Shown in pieces: positions 43,356-54,490 of a stretch of DNA of 64,000 nt. This stretch comes from Amphritea sp. (GTDB lineage Bacteria; Pseudomonadota; Gammaproteobacteria; Pseudomonadales; Balneatricaceae), in NCBI RefSeq assembly GCF_016744155.1, contig NZ_JADGEW010000001.1, positions 159,714 through 223,713 on the forward strand, given 5' to 3'. Under the pieces are notes generated by a model. The model was not told where the DNA came from, did no database searches, and saw only the letters and a list, made by a program, of their open reading frames with translations. The position numbers were made by a program, and so were the translations under genes. Each line of letters starts with the position of its first letter. The first letter of the stretch is position 1.

Positions 43356-44588
43356 TCAACTCTCGATGGCCGTTTGCTCTGGTGCAATCTCTAAATTGTT
43401 TTCTAGCCCCTCTGTAGGAATACCTGGCCAGAGTCTCTGAGTCTCTTTCACTCCCATACTGCGTGCGCGCCCCTGAGTCTTGGCGGTGTACATTCGGTGA
43501 TCAGCCAGTTCGATCAGGGCTTTCCAGTCATTGGCTTCGTCTGCCTGAATTTCAGCGACACCGATACTAGCGGTGACCGGGGAGTTGTCAGGACGAAGCC
43601 CCAGTCCTGCGTTCATGATTCTGTCAATAACATCGTTGGCTTCGTCAGGCGTCGCCGTGGGAAGAATAACGATGAACTCTTCGCCACCCCAGCGGACCAC
43701 GCTATCTCCCTTTCGCACGGTGGCGCAGAGCTGCTGCGCGGCTAATTTCAGAACAACGTCCCCGGCATCGTGTCCATAGAGGTCGTTGACGGTTTTGAAG
43801 TGGTCCAGATCGAGATAGAGAATGGAGAGATGAGTTCCACTCATGGTTGTCAGGCGATACTGCAAATCAAGCATCTCTATCCCGGCTCTGCGCGTTAGCA
43901 AGCCGGTGAGCACGTCATAGCTGGCGCGATTCACCTGCGAGAGCATATAGCGTAACTGATTCAGAGAGGCGAACATCGCAACCCCCAGAATCAGCGTGAA
44001 GAGCCAGATAGTTGAGACGGCCTGGGGGATTTCACTGTTGGTCTGGGGCAGCGAGGCTAAGACAACCACGACCAGCATCGGTGCAGCGAAAGAAAGAAGC
44101 TCTTTCAACGTTAGCGGAAAAAGGGTTAACCCAGCGATCATGACAAAGGGTAAAAGTGCGTACAGCTCTGCGACTACCTGTTCTGTTCCGGTCAGCTCGT
44201 AGGCTTGCAGCCAGTGGTCGGAAACCAGATAAAATAGCGGCGTGACCGACAGCATTCCTGCTAAGAGAAACCGGGCGCGCTTCAGGTTAGGTTCTTTGCG
44301 TGCCTGCCAGGCAAGCAGTACAAATGCAGTAGCAGACACAATGCGGATCAATAACAGTTCGCCCCACAGTTCTCCTGGCAAGAATAGTAGATCAATTAAT
44401 GACCAGGTGGGTACTAAGACCGCAAAAATTGCACAGAAGAAAAAGATCCTACTTTGCAGAATAGATGCCCGGTGGCGGGAGATAGGCATGCTGTGTTGCT
44501 TGTTGGTGAGTAGCTCATAGAGCTGGTCAAGCGTATAGATACCCAACGATTCACTTAGTGATATATACATAGCGGTTACGTACTTCAT
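43356..44588 (-). CDS. Membrane-bound diguanylate cyclase
   Basis: Makes cyclic di-GMP from GTP. The N-terminal half of the 410-residue protein has about six hydrophobic segments (residues 45-215); the GGDEF domain shows LDLDHFKTVNDLYGHDAGD and the active site GGEEF. The product-inhibition site RKGD stands five residues before GGEEF, so feedback control is expected. Sensory input is unknown. An EAL/GGDEF gene lies upstream on the same strand. Confidence 0.93.
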   Translation of the reverse strand: MKYVTAMYISLSESLGIYTLDQLYELLTNKQHSMPISRHRASILQSRIFFFCAIFAVLVPTWSLIDLLFLPGELWGELLLIRIVSATAFVLLAWQARKEPNLKRARFLLAGMLSVTPLFYLVSDHWLQAYELTGTEQVVAELYALLPFVMIAGLTLFPLTLKELLSFAAPMLVVVVLASLPQTNSEIPQAVSTIWLFTLILGVAMFASLNQLRYMLSQVNRASYDVLTGLLTRRAGIEMLDLQYRLTTMSGTHLSILYLDLDHFKTVNDLYGHDAGDVVLKLAAQQLCATVRKGDSVVRWGGEEFIVILPTATPDEANDVIDRIMNAGLGLRPDNSPVTASIGVAEIQADEANDWKALIELADHRMYTAKTQGRARSMGVKETQRLWPGIPTEGLENNLEIAPEQTAIES

Positions 44589-44808
44589 CCATTAACTTCC
44601 GATATTGATCATCGTCCAGGCTGCTCAATATAGGCTTGTTACGGCAGGAATCACGGCTTCTTTGCAGAAACGGTCTCTCAACTTGATGTAGGTCAAAAAT
44701 TCACCAAAGGGTGCTCATAGTGGGTAGCAAAGACGGGTGAGTTAATAAGCGGATGGCTGGATAGCTAATCTGTGACTTGGAGTTTAAATATGAGAGCTGC
44801 CTAATAGA

Positions 44809-46566
44809 CTAGTTTCTGTCTTTAGGCAGTTTGAACTGTAGCAGCTGATGCGCTTCTCGTTTGGCCTGCTGTTCTAACCGTTCTCTGAGTGCGTTTATGC
44901 GCAGTGGCTCTGAATAGAGATAGCCCTGGCCAAACCCACAGCCCAGGTTGGTCAGTTCCTGTTGCTGGTATGTTTCTTCGATCCCTTCTGAAACCGTCAG
45001 CAGGTTCATGGTTTTCGCCAGCGCCAGAATAGTTTCTATGACCGGTTTGGAGTTGTTCAGATCGCGGATAAAGCTACGATCAATTTTTACGCCGTCGATT
45101 GGTAATCTGGCCAGGTAGCTCAGAGAGGAGTAGCCGGTGCCAAAGTCATCAATCCAGATGCTGTATCCGGCTTCTTTCCATTGATTAAGCAGCGGCAGGG
45201 TATTGTCGATATCTTTCATCAGGCTGGTTTCGGTAATCTCCAGACAAATTCGCTGATTGGGAGCCTCTACTTTTTGCAGCGCTTCATCCACCAGCCGGGT
45301 TAATTCAGGTTTGTTCAGAATCGCTGAGGATATATTGATCGACAGCTTAGAGGTGTCACCCAGGCTCGGTAGGGTTTTGAGTTCTGCCGCTACGGTCTCA
45401 ATTATCCAAACAGTCAATGCGCCAATTTGATCGGATTCTTCAATAATTGGAATAAAGGTTTCTGGGCCTAAGCGGCCTCGTTTGGGGTGGTGCCAGCGTA
45501 TCAGTGCTTCGGCGCCGATGATCTTTTTACTCTTTAGACTGACGATGGGCTGATATTCAATATGCAGTTGGTTTTCTGCGATAGCGCTGCTGATTCCCTG
45601 TTGGATAACGACTCGCTCTTCTACCTGGCGATGCATCGCGGGGAGAAAATAGCTGGCTCTGTTACGCCCCGATTTCTTAGACTCATACATGGCGATATCA
45701 GCATGTTTAAGCATCCGTTCAGCGCTATTCGCATCATCGGGATAGAGGGTGATACCGATACTGCAGGTCAGTGAGAAATACTTGTCATCGATACTGAAAG
45801 GTTGTCGCATCGCTTCGATAATTAGCTGGCTGAGCTGCTCAACCTCTTCGACTCGCAGGATCTCTGGCAGCATGATGGCGAACTCATCACCCCCGGGACG
45901 GGATAGCAGCAGATCTTCAGGAAAGGGAAGTTCCCGATGACTGATCTGTTGATTGACCAGCTGTAACAGTCTCTGAGTGACATCCTTAAGAATCTGATCG
46001 CCTTGTTCATGGCCTGAAGAATCATTTACCTGCTTGAAGTGATCCAGGTCGATATAGAGCAGGGCGATTCTGCTTTCATGTTTACGTGCCCAGAGAATTA
46101 GTTTTCGTAGTTCCTGAAACAGCCCGCTGCGATTCGGCAGGCCGGTTAATGGGTCCCGATAGGCCATCAGCTCTATCTGATGATGACTATCGTTGAGGTG
46201 TTCCTGCATTTCCTGCAACGCTTTGCCCAGCTCACTAAATTCATCATTAGAATCTAGCTCAAAGCTGACAGGAGTGCCTTCTAAGCTGTAACTGCGAGTT
46301 TTGGCAGTTAATTGATGCAGTGGCTTGAGTAATCTTTTGGTCAGGAAGCGGGAGAGAAGCAGGGTTGGCAGCAGTAGAATAATATAAACAGTGGTTAACA
46401 GTCCGACAGCGGTAAATGGTCCGTCGATAGGCGTCTTGAGCTCAAAAAGAGATAGATCATAAACAACGCTTATCAGGTACAGCGTTATCGATAACATTAT
46501 CGCAGTCAGTCCTGCGGATAATAGTGTAACCATGAGGCCAATGCGAAGCGGTAGTGAGCGGGCCAT
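44809..46566 (-). CDS. Membrane GGDEF-EAL dual-domain protein
   Basis: A 585-residue protein with two transmembrane helices, a HAMP-like region (about 70-120), a GGDEF domain with intact GGDEF motif but no RxxD inhibition site, and an EAL domain with EALIRW, the ETSLM glutamate, DDFGTGYSSL and KIDRSFI. All EAL metal and catalytic residues appear present, so c-di-GMP hydrolysis is likely; the cyclase may also work. ATG 46566 (with AGGGA) is preferred over a TTG 30 nt upstream. Confidence 0.92.
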   Translation of the reverse strand: MARSLPLRIGLMVTLLSAGLTAIMLSITLYLISVVYDLSLFELKTPIDGPFTAVGLLTTVYIILLLPTLLLSRFLTKRLLKPLHQLTAKTRSYSLEGTPVSFELDSNDEFSELGKALQEMQEHLNDSHHQIELMAYRDPLTGLPNRSGLFQELRKLILWARKHESRIALLYIDLDHFKQVNDSSGHEQGDQILKDVTQRLLQLVNQQISHRELPFPEDLLLSRPGGDEFAIMLPEILRVEEVEQLSQLIIEAMRQPFSIDDKYFSLTCSIGITLYPDDANSAERMLKHADIAMYESKKSGRNRASYFLPAMHRQVEERVVIQQGISSAIAENQLHIEYQPIVSLKSKKIIGAEALIRWHHPKRGRLGPETFIPIIEESDQIGALTVWIIETVAAELKTLPSLGDTSKLSINISSAILNKPELTRLVDEALQKVEAPNQRICLEITETSLMKDIDNTLPLLNQWKEAGYSIWIDDFGTGYSSLSYLARLPIDGVKIDRSFIRDLNNSKPVIETILALAKTMNLLTVSEGIEETYQQQELTNLGCGFGQGYLYSEPLRINALRERLEQQAKREAHQLLQFKLPKDRN

Positions 46567-47921
<1,355 letters not shown>

Positions 47922-47973
47922 TCTTCAGTAGTACCAGAGACATAATAATTAATTGGGGTGAAGGATTGCGGTC

Positions 47974-50199
47974 ATGACTGAGCAGATCAAGGAACAGGCG
48001 ACAGAACAGGTTGTTGAACCAGTAGTCGGGGCGGAAGTTGAGCAGGTAGTTGAGCTGACAGTTGAGCCGACGGCTGAGCAAAACGAAGCGTCAATTGCGC
48101 TGGTGGAAAGCCGGGAAGCGATTGCGGTTACCGAACCGGTGCAGGAGCTGCCGCTAGATCTGAAAGCCCCTGCTCTTTACATCAACCGCGAGTTAAGCCA
48201 TCTGCAGTTTAATATCCGGGTACTGGAACAGGCGCTGGATGAAACCCATCCGTTGATGGAACGGCTGATGTTCCTGCTGATTTTTTCCAGCAACCTTGAT
48301 GAGTTCTTCGAGATTCGTGTGGCGGAACTGATGGGGCAGCTGAAGTACAGCCGCGAGTCGGTTGGCCCGGATGCATTGCATCCTCAGGCGGTCATGAACC
48401 GGATAGGTGAAATCTGTAGTGCACAGGTTGAGCGGCAGTACAAAATCCTGAATGAAACTATCTTTCCTGAACTGGAAAAAGAGAATATTCACTTTCAGCG
48501 TCGCCGCGATTGGAGTGATGAACAGATAGAATGGATTCGTGTCTTCTTTGAGGAGAAGGTACTACCAGTGGTCAGCCCTATCGGTCTAGACCCTTCTCAC
48601 CCTTTCCCCCGCCTAATCAATAAGAGCCTGAACTTTATTGTCGAGCTGGACGGTAAGGATGCTTTTGGCCGGGAAAGTGGTATGGCCATTATTCCTGCTC
48701 CGCGTTCTCTGCCACGTTTGATCCGTCTGCCTGATAATCTGTGCGATGGCGGCGATAATCTAATCTTCCTTTCATCGATTATTCACGAGTTTGCCGAAGA
48801 ACTGTTCCCGGGCATGAAAGTGGAAGGCTGTTACCAGTTCCGTATCACCCGAAATGCCGACCTTACCTTCGACTCTGAAGAGGTAGAGGATCTGGCGCGT
48901 ACTCTCAGGGGTGAGCTGCATTCGCGTAAATATGGTGATGCGGTACGGCTGGAAATAGATAAGCGTACCCCCGAAGATCTGATTCGATTCCTGTGGCGTG
49001 AATTCAGCCTTGATGAAGCCCATACCTATCGAGTCGATGGCCCGGTAAACCTGACCCGAATGATGGCGTTGCGGGATCTGGTTGATGGGAAAAAACTTTG
49101 TTGGAAGCCTTTCACCCCGGGAATGTCCGGTAAATACAAACAGAAAAATATCTTCGATGTGCTACGCCAGAAAGATCAGCTGTTGCATCATCCTTTCCAG
49201 TCCTTCTCTCCGGTAGTTGACCTGCTACGGCAGGCGGCCAAAGATCCCAAAGTGCTGGCAATCAAACAGACCCTTTATCGTACCGGTGTGAACTCCGATA
49301 TTGTTGATGCGCTGGTGGATGCTGCCCGAAGCGGTAAAGAGGTGACAGTCGTTATTGAGCTGCGGGCGCGTTTTGATGAAGAGTCTAACCTGCAGTTGGC
49401 GGGCCGTTTACAGGAAGCGGGTGCGCTGGTTGTATACGGGGTAGTTGATTTTAAAACCCACGCGAAAATGATGCTTGTTGTGCGCCGGGAAGAGGGCAAA
49501 CTGGTGCGTTATGCTCATCTGGGTACGGGTAACTACCACTCGGGTACTGCGCGTCTGTATACCGACTACAGCTATATGACCAGTGATGTCGATGTGGGGG
49601 AAGATGTTCACAAGATCTTCCAGCAGCTCACCGGCATGGGTAAAATTCTTCGGCTGAAGAAGCTACACAATGCACCGTTCACTCTGCACTCTCGCATGAT
49701 TGAGATGATTGAACGGGAAGGCAAACACGGTAAACAGGGTCATATCATTGTCAAAATCAATGGGCTGACCGAGCCGCAATTGATACGTGCGCTCTATCTG
49801 GCCTCCCAAAAAGGGGTGAAGATCGAGTTGATCGTGCGCGGAATGTGCCGTTTGCGTCCGGGTATTGACGGTATCTCTGAAAATATCTCAGTACGTTCAA
49901 TTATTGGTCGCTTTCTGGAGCATACTCGGGTTTATTACTTTGGTAACAAAGGTAAGCCAGATGTATTGTGCGCCAGTGCTGACTGGATGGAGCGTAATAT
50001 GCTTAACCGGGTAGAGACAGGCTTTCCGCTGACCGGCAAGCTGGCGGATCGGGTCAAACGTGATCTGGACTTTTATCTGGCCGATAATAGTCGTAGCTGG
50101 GAGCTGCATTCCGATGGCAGCTACACGCTGAATAAGCCGGGCGAAGATGAAGAGCTTATCAGTGCTCAGGAGACCTTACTGAAAGAATTTGCCAGCTGA
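47974..50199 (+). CDS. ppk1: Polyphosphate kinase 1
   Basis: Reversible synthesis of polyphosphate from ATP. The 741-residue protein keeps the PPK core: INRELSHLQFNIRVLEQA, SNLDEFFEIRVAEL, and the autophosphorylation region with the histidine of FKTHAKMMLV and HLGTGNYHSGTARLYTDYS. Residues 1 to about 65 are an extra Glu/Gln/Val-rich low-complexity extension (EQVVEPVV-type repeats) absent from E. coli PPK. It lies 52 bp after hemB and ends in a clear terminator. Confidence 0.96.
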   Translation: MTEQIKEQATEQVVEPVVGAEVEQVVELTVEPTAEQNEASIALVESREAIAVTEPVQELPLDLKAPALYINRELSHLQFNIRVLEQALDETHPLMERLMFLLIFSSNLDEFFEIRVAELMGQLKYSRESVGPDALHPQAVMNRIGEICSAQVERQYKILNETIFPELEKENIHFQRRRDWSDEQIEWIRVFFEEKVLPVVSPIGLDPSHPFPRLINKSLNFIVELDGKDAFGRESGMAIIPAPRSLPRLIRLPDNLCDGGDNLIFLSSIIHEFAEELFPGMKVEGCYQFRITRNADLTFDSEEVEDLARTLRGELHSRKYGDAVRLEIDKRTPEDLIRFLWREFSLDEAHTYRVDGPVNLTRMMALRDLVDGKKLCWKPFTPGMSGKYKQKNIFDVLRQKDQLLHHPFQSFSPVVDLLRQAAKDPKVLAIKQTLYRTGVNSDIVDALVDAARSGKEVTVVIELRARFDEESNLQLAGRLQEAGALVVYGVVDFKTHAKMMLVVRREEGKLVRYAHLGTGNYHSGTARLYTDYSYMTSDVDVGEDVHKIFQQLTGMGKILRLKKLHNAPFTLHSRMIEMIEREGKHGKQGHIIVKINGLTEPQLIRALYLASQKGVKIELIVRGMCRLRPGIDGISENISVRSIIGRFLEHTRVYYFGNKGKPDVLCASADWMERNMLNRVETGFPLTGKLADRVKRDLDFYLADNSRSWELHSDGSYTLNKPGEDEELISAQETLLKEFAS

Positions 50200-50227
50200 T
50201 ACTCTGAGTTATCCACTGCGATTTAAT

Positions 50228-50251
50228 AATGGCCCCGAGGGGCCATTTTTT
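50228..50251 (+). terminator. Terminator after ppk1
   Basis: An 8-bp stem AATGGCCC/GGGCCATT with loop CGAG is followed by TTTT. Confidence 0.9.
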
Positions 50252-50410
50252 GTTATTGGTCGTCTTTATGACAGTTCATTTCTGACTTCTCGGTCAATTT
50301 TCGTTTGCCTCAGGTCCTTTTTTATGGGAAATTGCTTTTTTGCACTCTGAGTTTCCGATAGGAAATATAGGTAACAGTGGCGGTGGATCCTGCCTGTTTC
50401 TCCTGAACAG

Positions 50411-50425
50411 CACCGTTTGACGGTG
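50411..50425. repeat. Small inverted repeat upstream of the ABC operon
   Basis: CACCGT-TTG-ACGGTG lies 66 bp before the ABC ATPase start. It may be an operator or a leader hairpin; nothing more can be said. Confidence 0.3.
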
Positions 50426-50490
50426 GGAGTGCTATCCTTCATTGGTCGCTGTTATCCACGGCACAATAAGAACGATACGGAAGCCTTAAC

Positions 50491-51264
50491 ATGGCGAATG
50501 CCAAAACAGCCTTAGTGCTGAACGATATTTATAAATCTTATGGCGACCTTGAGGTTCTCAAAGGCGTATCACTGACCGCTAATGACGGTGATGTTATCTC
50601 CATTCTGGGCTCGAGCGGCTCAGGCAAAAGTACTCTGTTACGATGTATCAACCTGCTGGAAAATCCTAGCAAGGGTGAAATTACGGTCGGCGATGAAAGC
50701 TTGGTGCTTAAACCGGGCAAAGATGGAAATCTCGTCGCGGCAAATCGTAAACAGCTGGAAAAGATGCGCTCCCGCATCGGATTTGTCTTTCAAAGTTTCA
50801 ATCTCTGGCCGCATAAAACCATCTTAGAGAATATTATTGAGGCGCCTATTCAGGTGCTAAAGCAGTCTAAGGCTGAGGCTATTGCCCGGGCAGAGCAGTT
50901 GCTGGCAAAGGTCGGTCTGGCGGATAAACGCAATGCATATCCGGATAACCTGTCAGGTGGACAAAAGCAGCGTGTAGCGATCGCCCGGACATTGGCAATG
51001 GATCCGCAAGTGCTACTGTTTGATGAACCGACTTCTGCACTCGACCCAGAGCTGGTTAATGAAGTATTGGCTGTTATGAAAGAGCTGGCTGAGGAGGGAC
51101 GAACCATGCTGATCGTGACTCATGAGATGCGTTTTGCCCGTGATGTCTCCAGTCAGGTCGTTTTTTTGCACGAGGGGCAGATTGAAGAGATAGGCCCTCC
51201 TGATCAAGTGTTTAATAACCCGAAATCTACCCGTGTGCAGGAATTTATGGCCAGCCACCGGTAA
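50491..51264 (+). CDS. Polar amino-acid ABC transporter ATPase
   Basis: ATPase of a histidine/lysine/arginine/ornithine-type importer (HisP/AotP family, 257 residues). Walker A GSSGSGKST, Q-loop, signature LSGGQKQRVAIART, Walker B VLLFDEPTSALDPE and the switch histidine in VTHEM are complete. The insertion after GDESLVLKPGKDGNL is typical of HisP-like proteins. First gene of an ATPase, binding protein, permease, permease operon. Confidence 0.94.
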   Translation: MANAKTALVLNDIYKSYGDLEVLKGVSLTANDGDVISILGSSGSGKSTLLRCINLLENPSKGEITVGDESLVLKPGKDGNLVAANRKQLEKMRSRIGFVFQSFNLWPHKTILENIIEAPIQVLKQSKAEAIARAEQLLAKVGLADKRNAYPDNLSGGQKQRVAIARTLAMDPQVLLFDEPTSALDPELVNEVLAVMKELAEEGRTMLIVTHEMRFARDVSSQVVFLHEGQIEEIGPPDQVFNNPKSTRVQEFMASHR

Positions 51265-51300
51265 GATTTTTTATTTGATGAAAAAGCTAAAGGGAAACAG

Positions 51301-52062
51301 ATGATGAATATTCGTAAAATTTTTGCTGTGGCCGCGCTGATTACGGGTGGCCTGATGGCAGCTCAGGTGGCAACTGCAGGTGATAAGATCCGCATCGCTA
51401 CTGAGGGTGCTTATGCTCCTTTCAATATGGTTGATTCCAGCGGTGAGTTGATCGGCTTTGACGTAGAGATCGCCAAAGCACTTTGCGTTCAGATGAAGGC
51501 TGATTGTGAAATCGTGGCGCAGGACTGGGATGGTATTATTCCGGGGCTTCGTGCACGTAAATATGATGCGATCATCGCGTCTATGTCGATTACCGAAGAG
51601 CGTATGCGGGTTGTAGATTTCTCAGAGAAGTATTACTCCAATGTGTTGGCATTTGTTACCGCAGACGGCAGCAATGTTGTTGTGACGAAAGAGGGTCTGA
51701 AGGGTAAAACGGTTGGCGCACAACGGGCCACTATTGCCGGTCAGTATCTGGAAGACAATCTGGGTGATGTGGTTGATGTGAAACTCTACGATACCCAGGA
51801 CAACGCTTATCTGGACCTGACTAGCGGTCGCTTGGACGCTTTGTTGTCTGACAAATTCCCCGCCTATGACTGGTTGCGCACCGATGGCGGCAAAGGTTTC
51901 GCTTTTAATGGTGAAGATATCGACATCAATGATGAGATCGGTATCGCTGTACGTAAAGACGATGCGCTGAAAGATAAGTTCAGCACCGCGATCAAAGCGA
52001 TTGTGGCCGATGGTACCTACGCTAAAATCAACGAAAAATACTTTCCGTTTTCTATCTATTAA
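51301..52062 (+). CDS. Polar amino-acid periplasmic binding protein
   Basis: A 253-residue binding protein of the HisJ/ArgT/AotJ group with a Sec signal peptide (cleavage after ATAG region, about residue 27). Seen are IATEGAYAPFNMVDSSGELIGFDVEIAKAL, SITEERMRVVDFSEKYY and the paired cysteines of the first lobe (CVQMKADC). Ligand is probably a basic amino acid such as arginine, ornithine or histidine. Confidence 0.92.
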   Translation: MMNIRKIFAVAALITGGLMAAQVATAGDKIRIATEGAYAPFNMVDSSGELIGFDVEIAKALCVQMKADCEIVAQDWDGIIPGLRARKYDAIIASMSITEERMRVVDFSEKYYSNVLAFVTADGSNVVVTKEGLKGKTVGAQRATIAGQYLEDNLGDVVDVKLYDTQDNAYLDLTSGRLDALLSDKFPAYDWLRTDGGKGFAFNGEDIDINDEIGIAVRKDDALKDKFSTAIKAIVADGTYAKINEKYFPFSIY

Positions 52063-52080
52063 TTAGCTATTTAGTAACCT

Positions 52081-52107
52081 GGGCCGGCTTTTCGTCGGTC
52101 CGTTTTT
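52081..52107 (+). terminator. Internal attenuating hairpin between binding protein and permeases
   Basis: GGGCCGGC pairs with GTCGGTCC (two G-U pairs) and is followed by GTTTTT. It would allow partial read-through, so more binding protein than permease is made; the role is inferred. Confidence 0.6.
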
Positions 52108-52118
52108 AGGCGAATCTC

Positions 52119-52811
52119 ATGGATCTGCAAGGCTTTGGCCATCTCCTGATCTCCGGTACCTGGATTACCATTCAATTGGCTATTTCCAGCCTTTTGGTAG
52201 GCTTGGTATTTGGCTTGCTGGGGGCATCGGCTAAACTGTCCAAAAACCGTCTGGCCCGCTGGCTGGGAACTGGGTATACCACCCTGGTTCGGGGTTTGCC
52301 TGAATTGTTATTGGTGTTAACGATCTACTTTGGTGGCTCTCAGTTCCTGATGTGGATTGCCGGTTTTTTTGGTTACGACGAATATATTGAGATCGGCCCC
52401 TTTGTGGCCGGTGTCACAGCTCTGTCGATTGCCTTCGGTGCCTATGCCACAGAGGTTTTCCGCATGGCGATGATGGAGATACCTAAAGGTCAGTGGGAGG
52501 CGGGGCTGGCCTGCGGCATGAGTACTCCCCGAACCTTCTTTCGGATTATTCTGCCCCAGGTGTGGCGGTTGGCAATACCGGGCTTAGGTAATCTGTTTCA
52601 GGTGCTGCTGAAAGATACCGCCCTGGTTTCAGTGGTGGGTCTGAACGATATCATGCGTCAGTCTCAGGTCGCGATTAGCTCGACCAAAGAGCCCTTTACC
52701 TTCTTTCTGGTAGCCGCATTGATCTATCTGTTGCTAACAGCGGCCACCACCGGCTTTACGATGTTTATGGAACGGGTGGCGAATCCGGCTGCCCGGGGGC
52801 ATAGCTCATGA
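52119..52811 (+). CDS. Polar amino-acid ABC permease (HisQ type)
   Basis: Inner-membrane permease of 230 residues with five hydrophobic segments. The coupling-helix motif EVFRMAMMEIPKGQWEAGLACGM (EAA loop) contacts the ATPase. Forms a heterodimer with the next gene product; the two genes overlap by ATGA. Confidence 0.93.
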   Translation: MDLQGFGHLLISGTWITIQLAISSLLVGLVFGLLGASAKLSKNRLARWLGTGYTTLVRGLPELLLVLTIYFGGSQFLMWIAGFFGYDEYIEIGPFVAGVTALSIAFGAYATEVFRMAMMEIPKGQWEAGLACGMSTPRTFFRIILPQVWRLAIPGLGNLFQVLLKDTALVSVVGLNDIMRQSQVAISSTKEPFTFFLVAALIYLLLTAATTGFTMFMERVANPAARGHSS

Positions 52812-53557
52812 GCTGGGAATGGGGTGTTATCTGGCAATATATTCCTCGCCTGTTGGAGGGTGCCTGGCTAACGCTGGAGCTGGTGCTTGTCTCAGGTTTG
52901 ATAGGTATTGCCCTGGCCATTCCGCTGGCGCTGATGAGGGCTTCAAGTAGAACCTGGGTGAAGGCTTTTCCCTTTGCCTATATCTATTTTTTCCGTGGCA
53001 CACCGCTGCTGGTGCAGATATTTCTGGTGTATTACGGGGCTTCACAGTTTGAGGCGGTACGGGAATCGTTTCTTTGGCCTGTTCTTAAACAACCCTATTG
53101 GTGCGCGATTATCGCCTTTAGCCTGAACACAGCAGCTTACAGTGCAGAGCTGTTTCGTAGTGCAATCCAGGCGATTCCGAGCGGTGAGATTGAGGCTGCA
53201 GAAGCGATGGGGATGAGTAAGCCGGTGCAGATTCGCCGGATTATTATGCCTCGTGCCTTTGGTATCGCATTGCCCGCTTACGGTAATGAAGTGATTCTGA
53301 TGCTAAAGGGTAGTGCTCTGGCCAGTACTATTACTTTGTTGGATGTGACCGGTATGGCCCGAACTATCATCGCCCGGACTTATACTCCGCTAGAGATGTT
53401 TCTCGCGGCAGGTATGGTGTATTTGGCGATCAGCGCGCTGATTATTGCGCTGTTCCGATTAATGGAATATCGCTTTAACCGTTATCAATACTACCATCAC
53501 ACCGATACCCCTGAAGACCTGGACCCACAACTGCGCGATCAACATATCGATAGCTGA
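52808..53557 (+). CDS. Polar amino-acid ABC permease (HisM type)
   Basis: Second permease (249 residues) with five hydrophobic segments. FFRGTPLLVQIFLVYYG near residue 58 and the EAA loop ELFRSAIQAIPSGEIEAAEAMG are typical. Overlaps the HisQ-type gene and closes the operon. A short basic/acidic tail rich in His and Asp follows the last helix. Confidence 0.93.
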   Translation: MSWEWGVIWQYIPRLLEGAWLTLELVLVSGLIGIALAIPLALMRASSRTWVKAFPFAYIYFFRGTPLLVQIFLVYYGASQFEAVRESFLWPVLKQPYWCAIIAFSLNTAAYSAELFRSAIQAIPSGEIEAAEAMGMSKPVQIRRIIMPRAFGIALPAYGNEVILMLKGSALASTITLLDVTGMARTIIARTYTPLEMFLAAGMVYLAISALIIALFRLMEYRFNRYQYYHHTDTPEDLDPQLRDQHIDS

Positions 53558-53573
53558 TTCGGCTTTGAAGCCT

Positions 53574-54437
53574 TTAGTTTTTGAAGCTTTGGATTAGCTG
53601 AGGATAGCCTTCGCGAAAGCTGGGATATTTGAATCGATAACCGGTGTTCTTCAGCAACTTGTTACTGCAGCGTTTACTGCCGATAGTGCGCCGGGCTGAG
53701 GTATCCGTTATTTCTCTGTCTAATTGTTCAGCAAGCCAGTCACTCACTTCGTTCAGTGATACTGGTTCATCATCGCTGGCAAGATAGATCGGCGCCAGAA
53801 CTCGCTCTTGAGAGAGCTGATACAGGTGCTGCAATATGCCAACGCAATCATCCCGATGTAGACGGTTGCTGTAGCGAATCGGCTCAGCTGGATAGCCTAT
53901 GCCTCGATTGACCTGTCCCAGCATGTAGTTTCGCCCGGGGCCGTAAATGCCGCTGAAACGCACCACAGTAGCCGGAATGCCGCTGTTAATGGCGATCTGT
54001 TCCGCTTCCAGCATAATTTGGCCTGAGAAGCTTTCCGGTTCGGTCGGCGAGGACTCATCGACCCATTCGTGGTGTTCCTGATGATAAACTGCAGTACTGG
54101 AAACGAAGAATAGTTGGCGTAGTTTAATGCCTTGCTGCTGTAACGCATTGAGCAGATTATCCAGCCCTTCCGGATAGGCTTTGCGATAGACTGACTCATC
54201 CCGCGCGCCTGCTGCAACCGCATAGAACAGGGTATCTACCTGTTGCGGCAGATTAATAAGCGTGTCAGGCTGACTTAGATCAGCGGCAATTCCTTGGATA
54301 CCGGGGGGAAGCTGGTTTATATTACGTCGAAGGCCAAATACCTGGTGTTTCTGTTTTACCAGATTAAGGCCGAGCTGGCTGCCGATATCACCGCAACCGG
54401 CGATTAGAATTTGATCCCTGTTTAATAGATGACTCAA
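53574..54437 (-). CDS. NAD-dependent epimerase/dehydratase family protein (YeeZ-like)
   Basis: An extended/atypical SDR of 287 residues. The nucleotide motif GCGDIGSQLG (residues 14-23) is of the GxGxxG form; the Tyr of SSTAVYHQ may be catalytic, but the usual YxxxK lysine is not obvious. FSGIYGPGR and LHRDDCVGI are conserved in YeeZ-type proteins. Substrate unknown. Divergent from oxyR with only about 53 bp between starts. Confidence 0.85.
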   Translation of the reverse strand: MSHLLNRDQILIAGCGDIGSQLGLNLVKQKHQVFGLRRNINQLPPGIQGIAADLSQPDTLINLPQQVDTLFYAVAAGARDESVYRKAYPEGLDNLLNALQQQGIKLRQLFFVSSTAVYHQEHHEWVDESSPTEPESFSGQIMLEAEQIAINSGIPATVVRFSGIYGPGRNYMLGQVNRGIGYPAEPIRYSNRLHRDDCVGILQHLYQLSQERVLAPIYLASDDEPVSLNEVSDWLAEQLDREITDTSARRTIGSKRCSNKLLKNTGYRFKYPSFREGYPQLIQSFKN

Positions 54438-54490
54438 AGTATTTATCCTGTTTCAGGTTGAGTCAGCATCATAACAAAGGAAAGCTGCGA

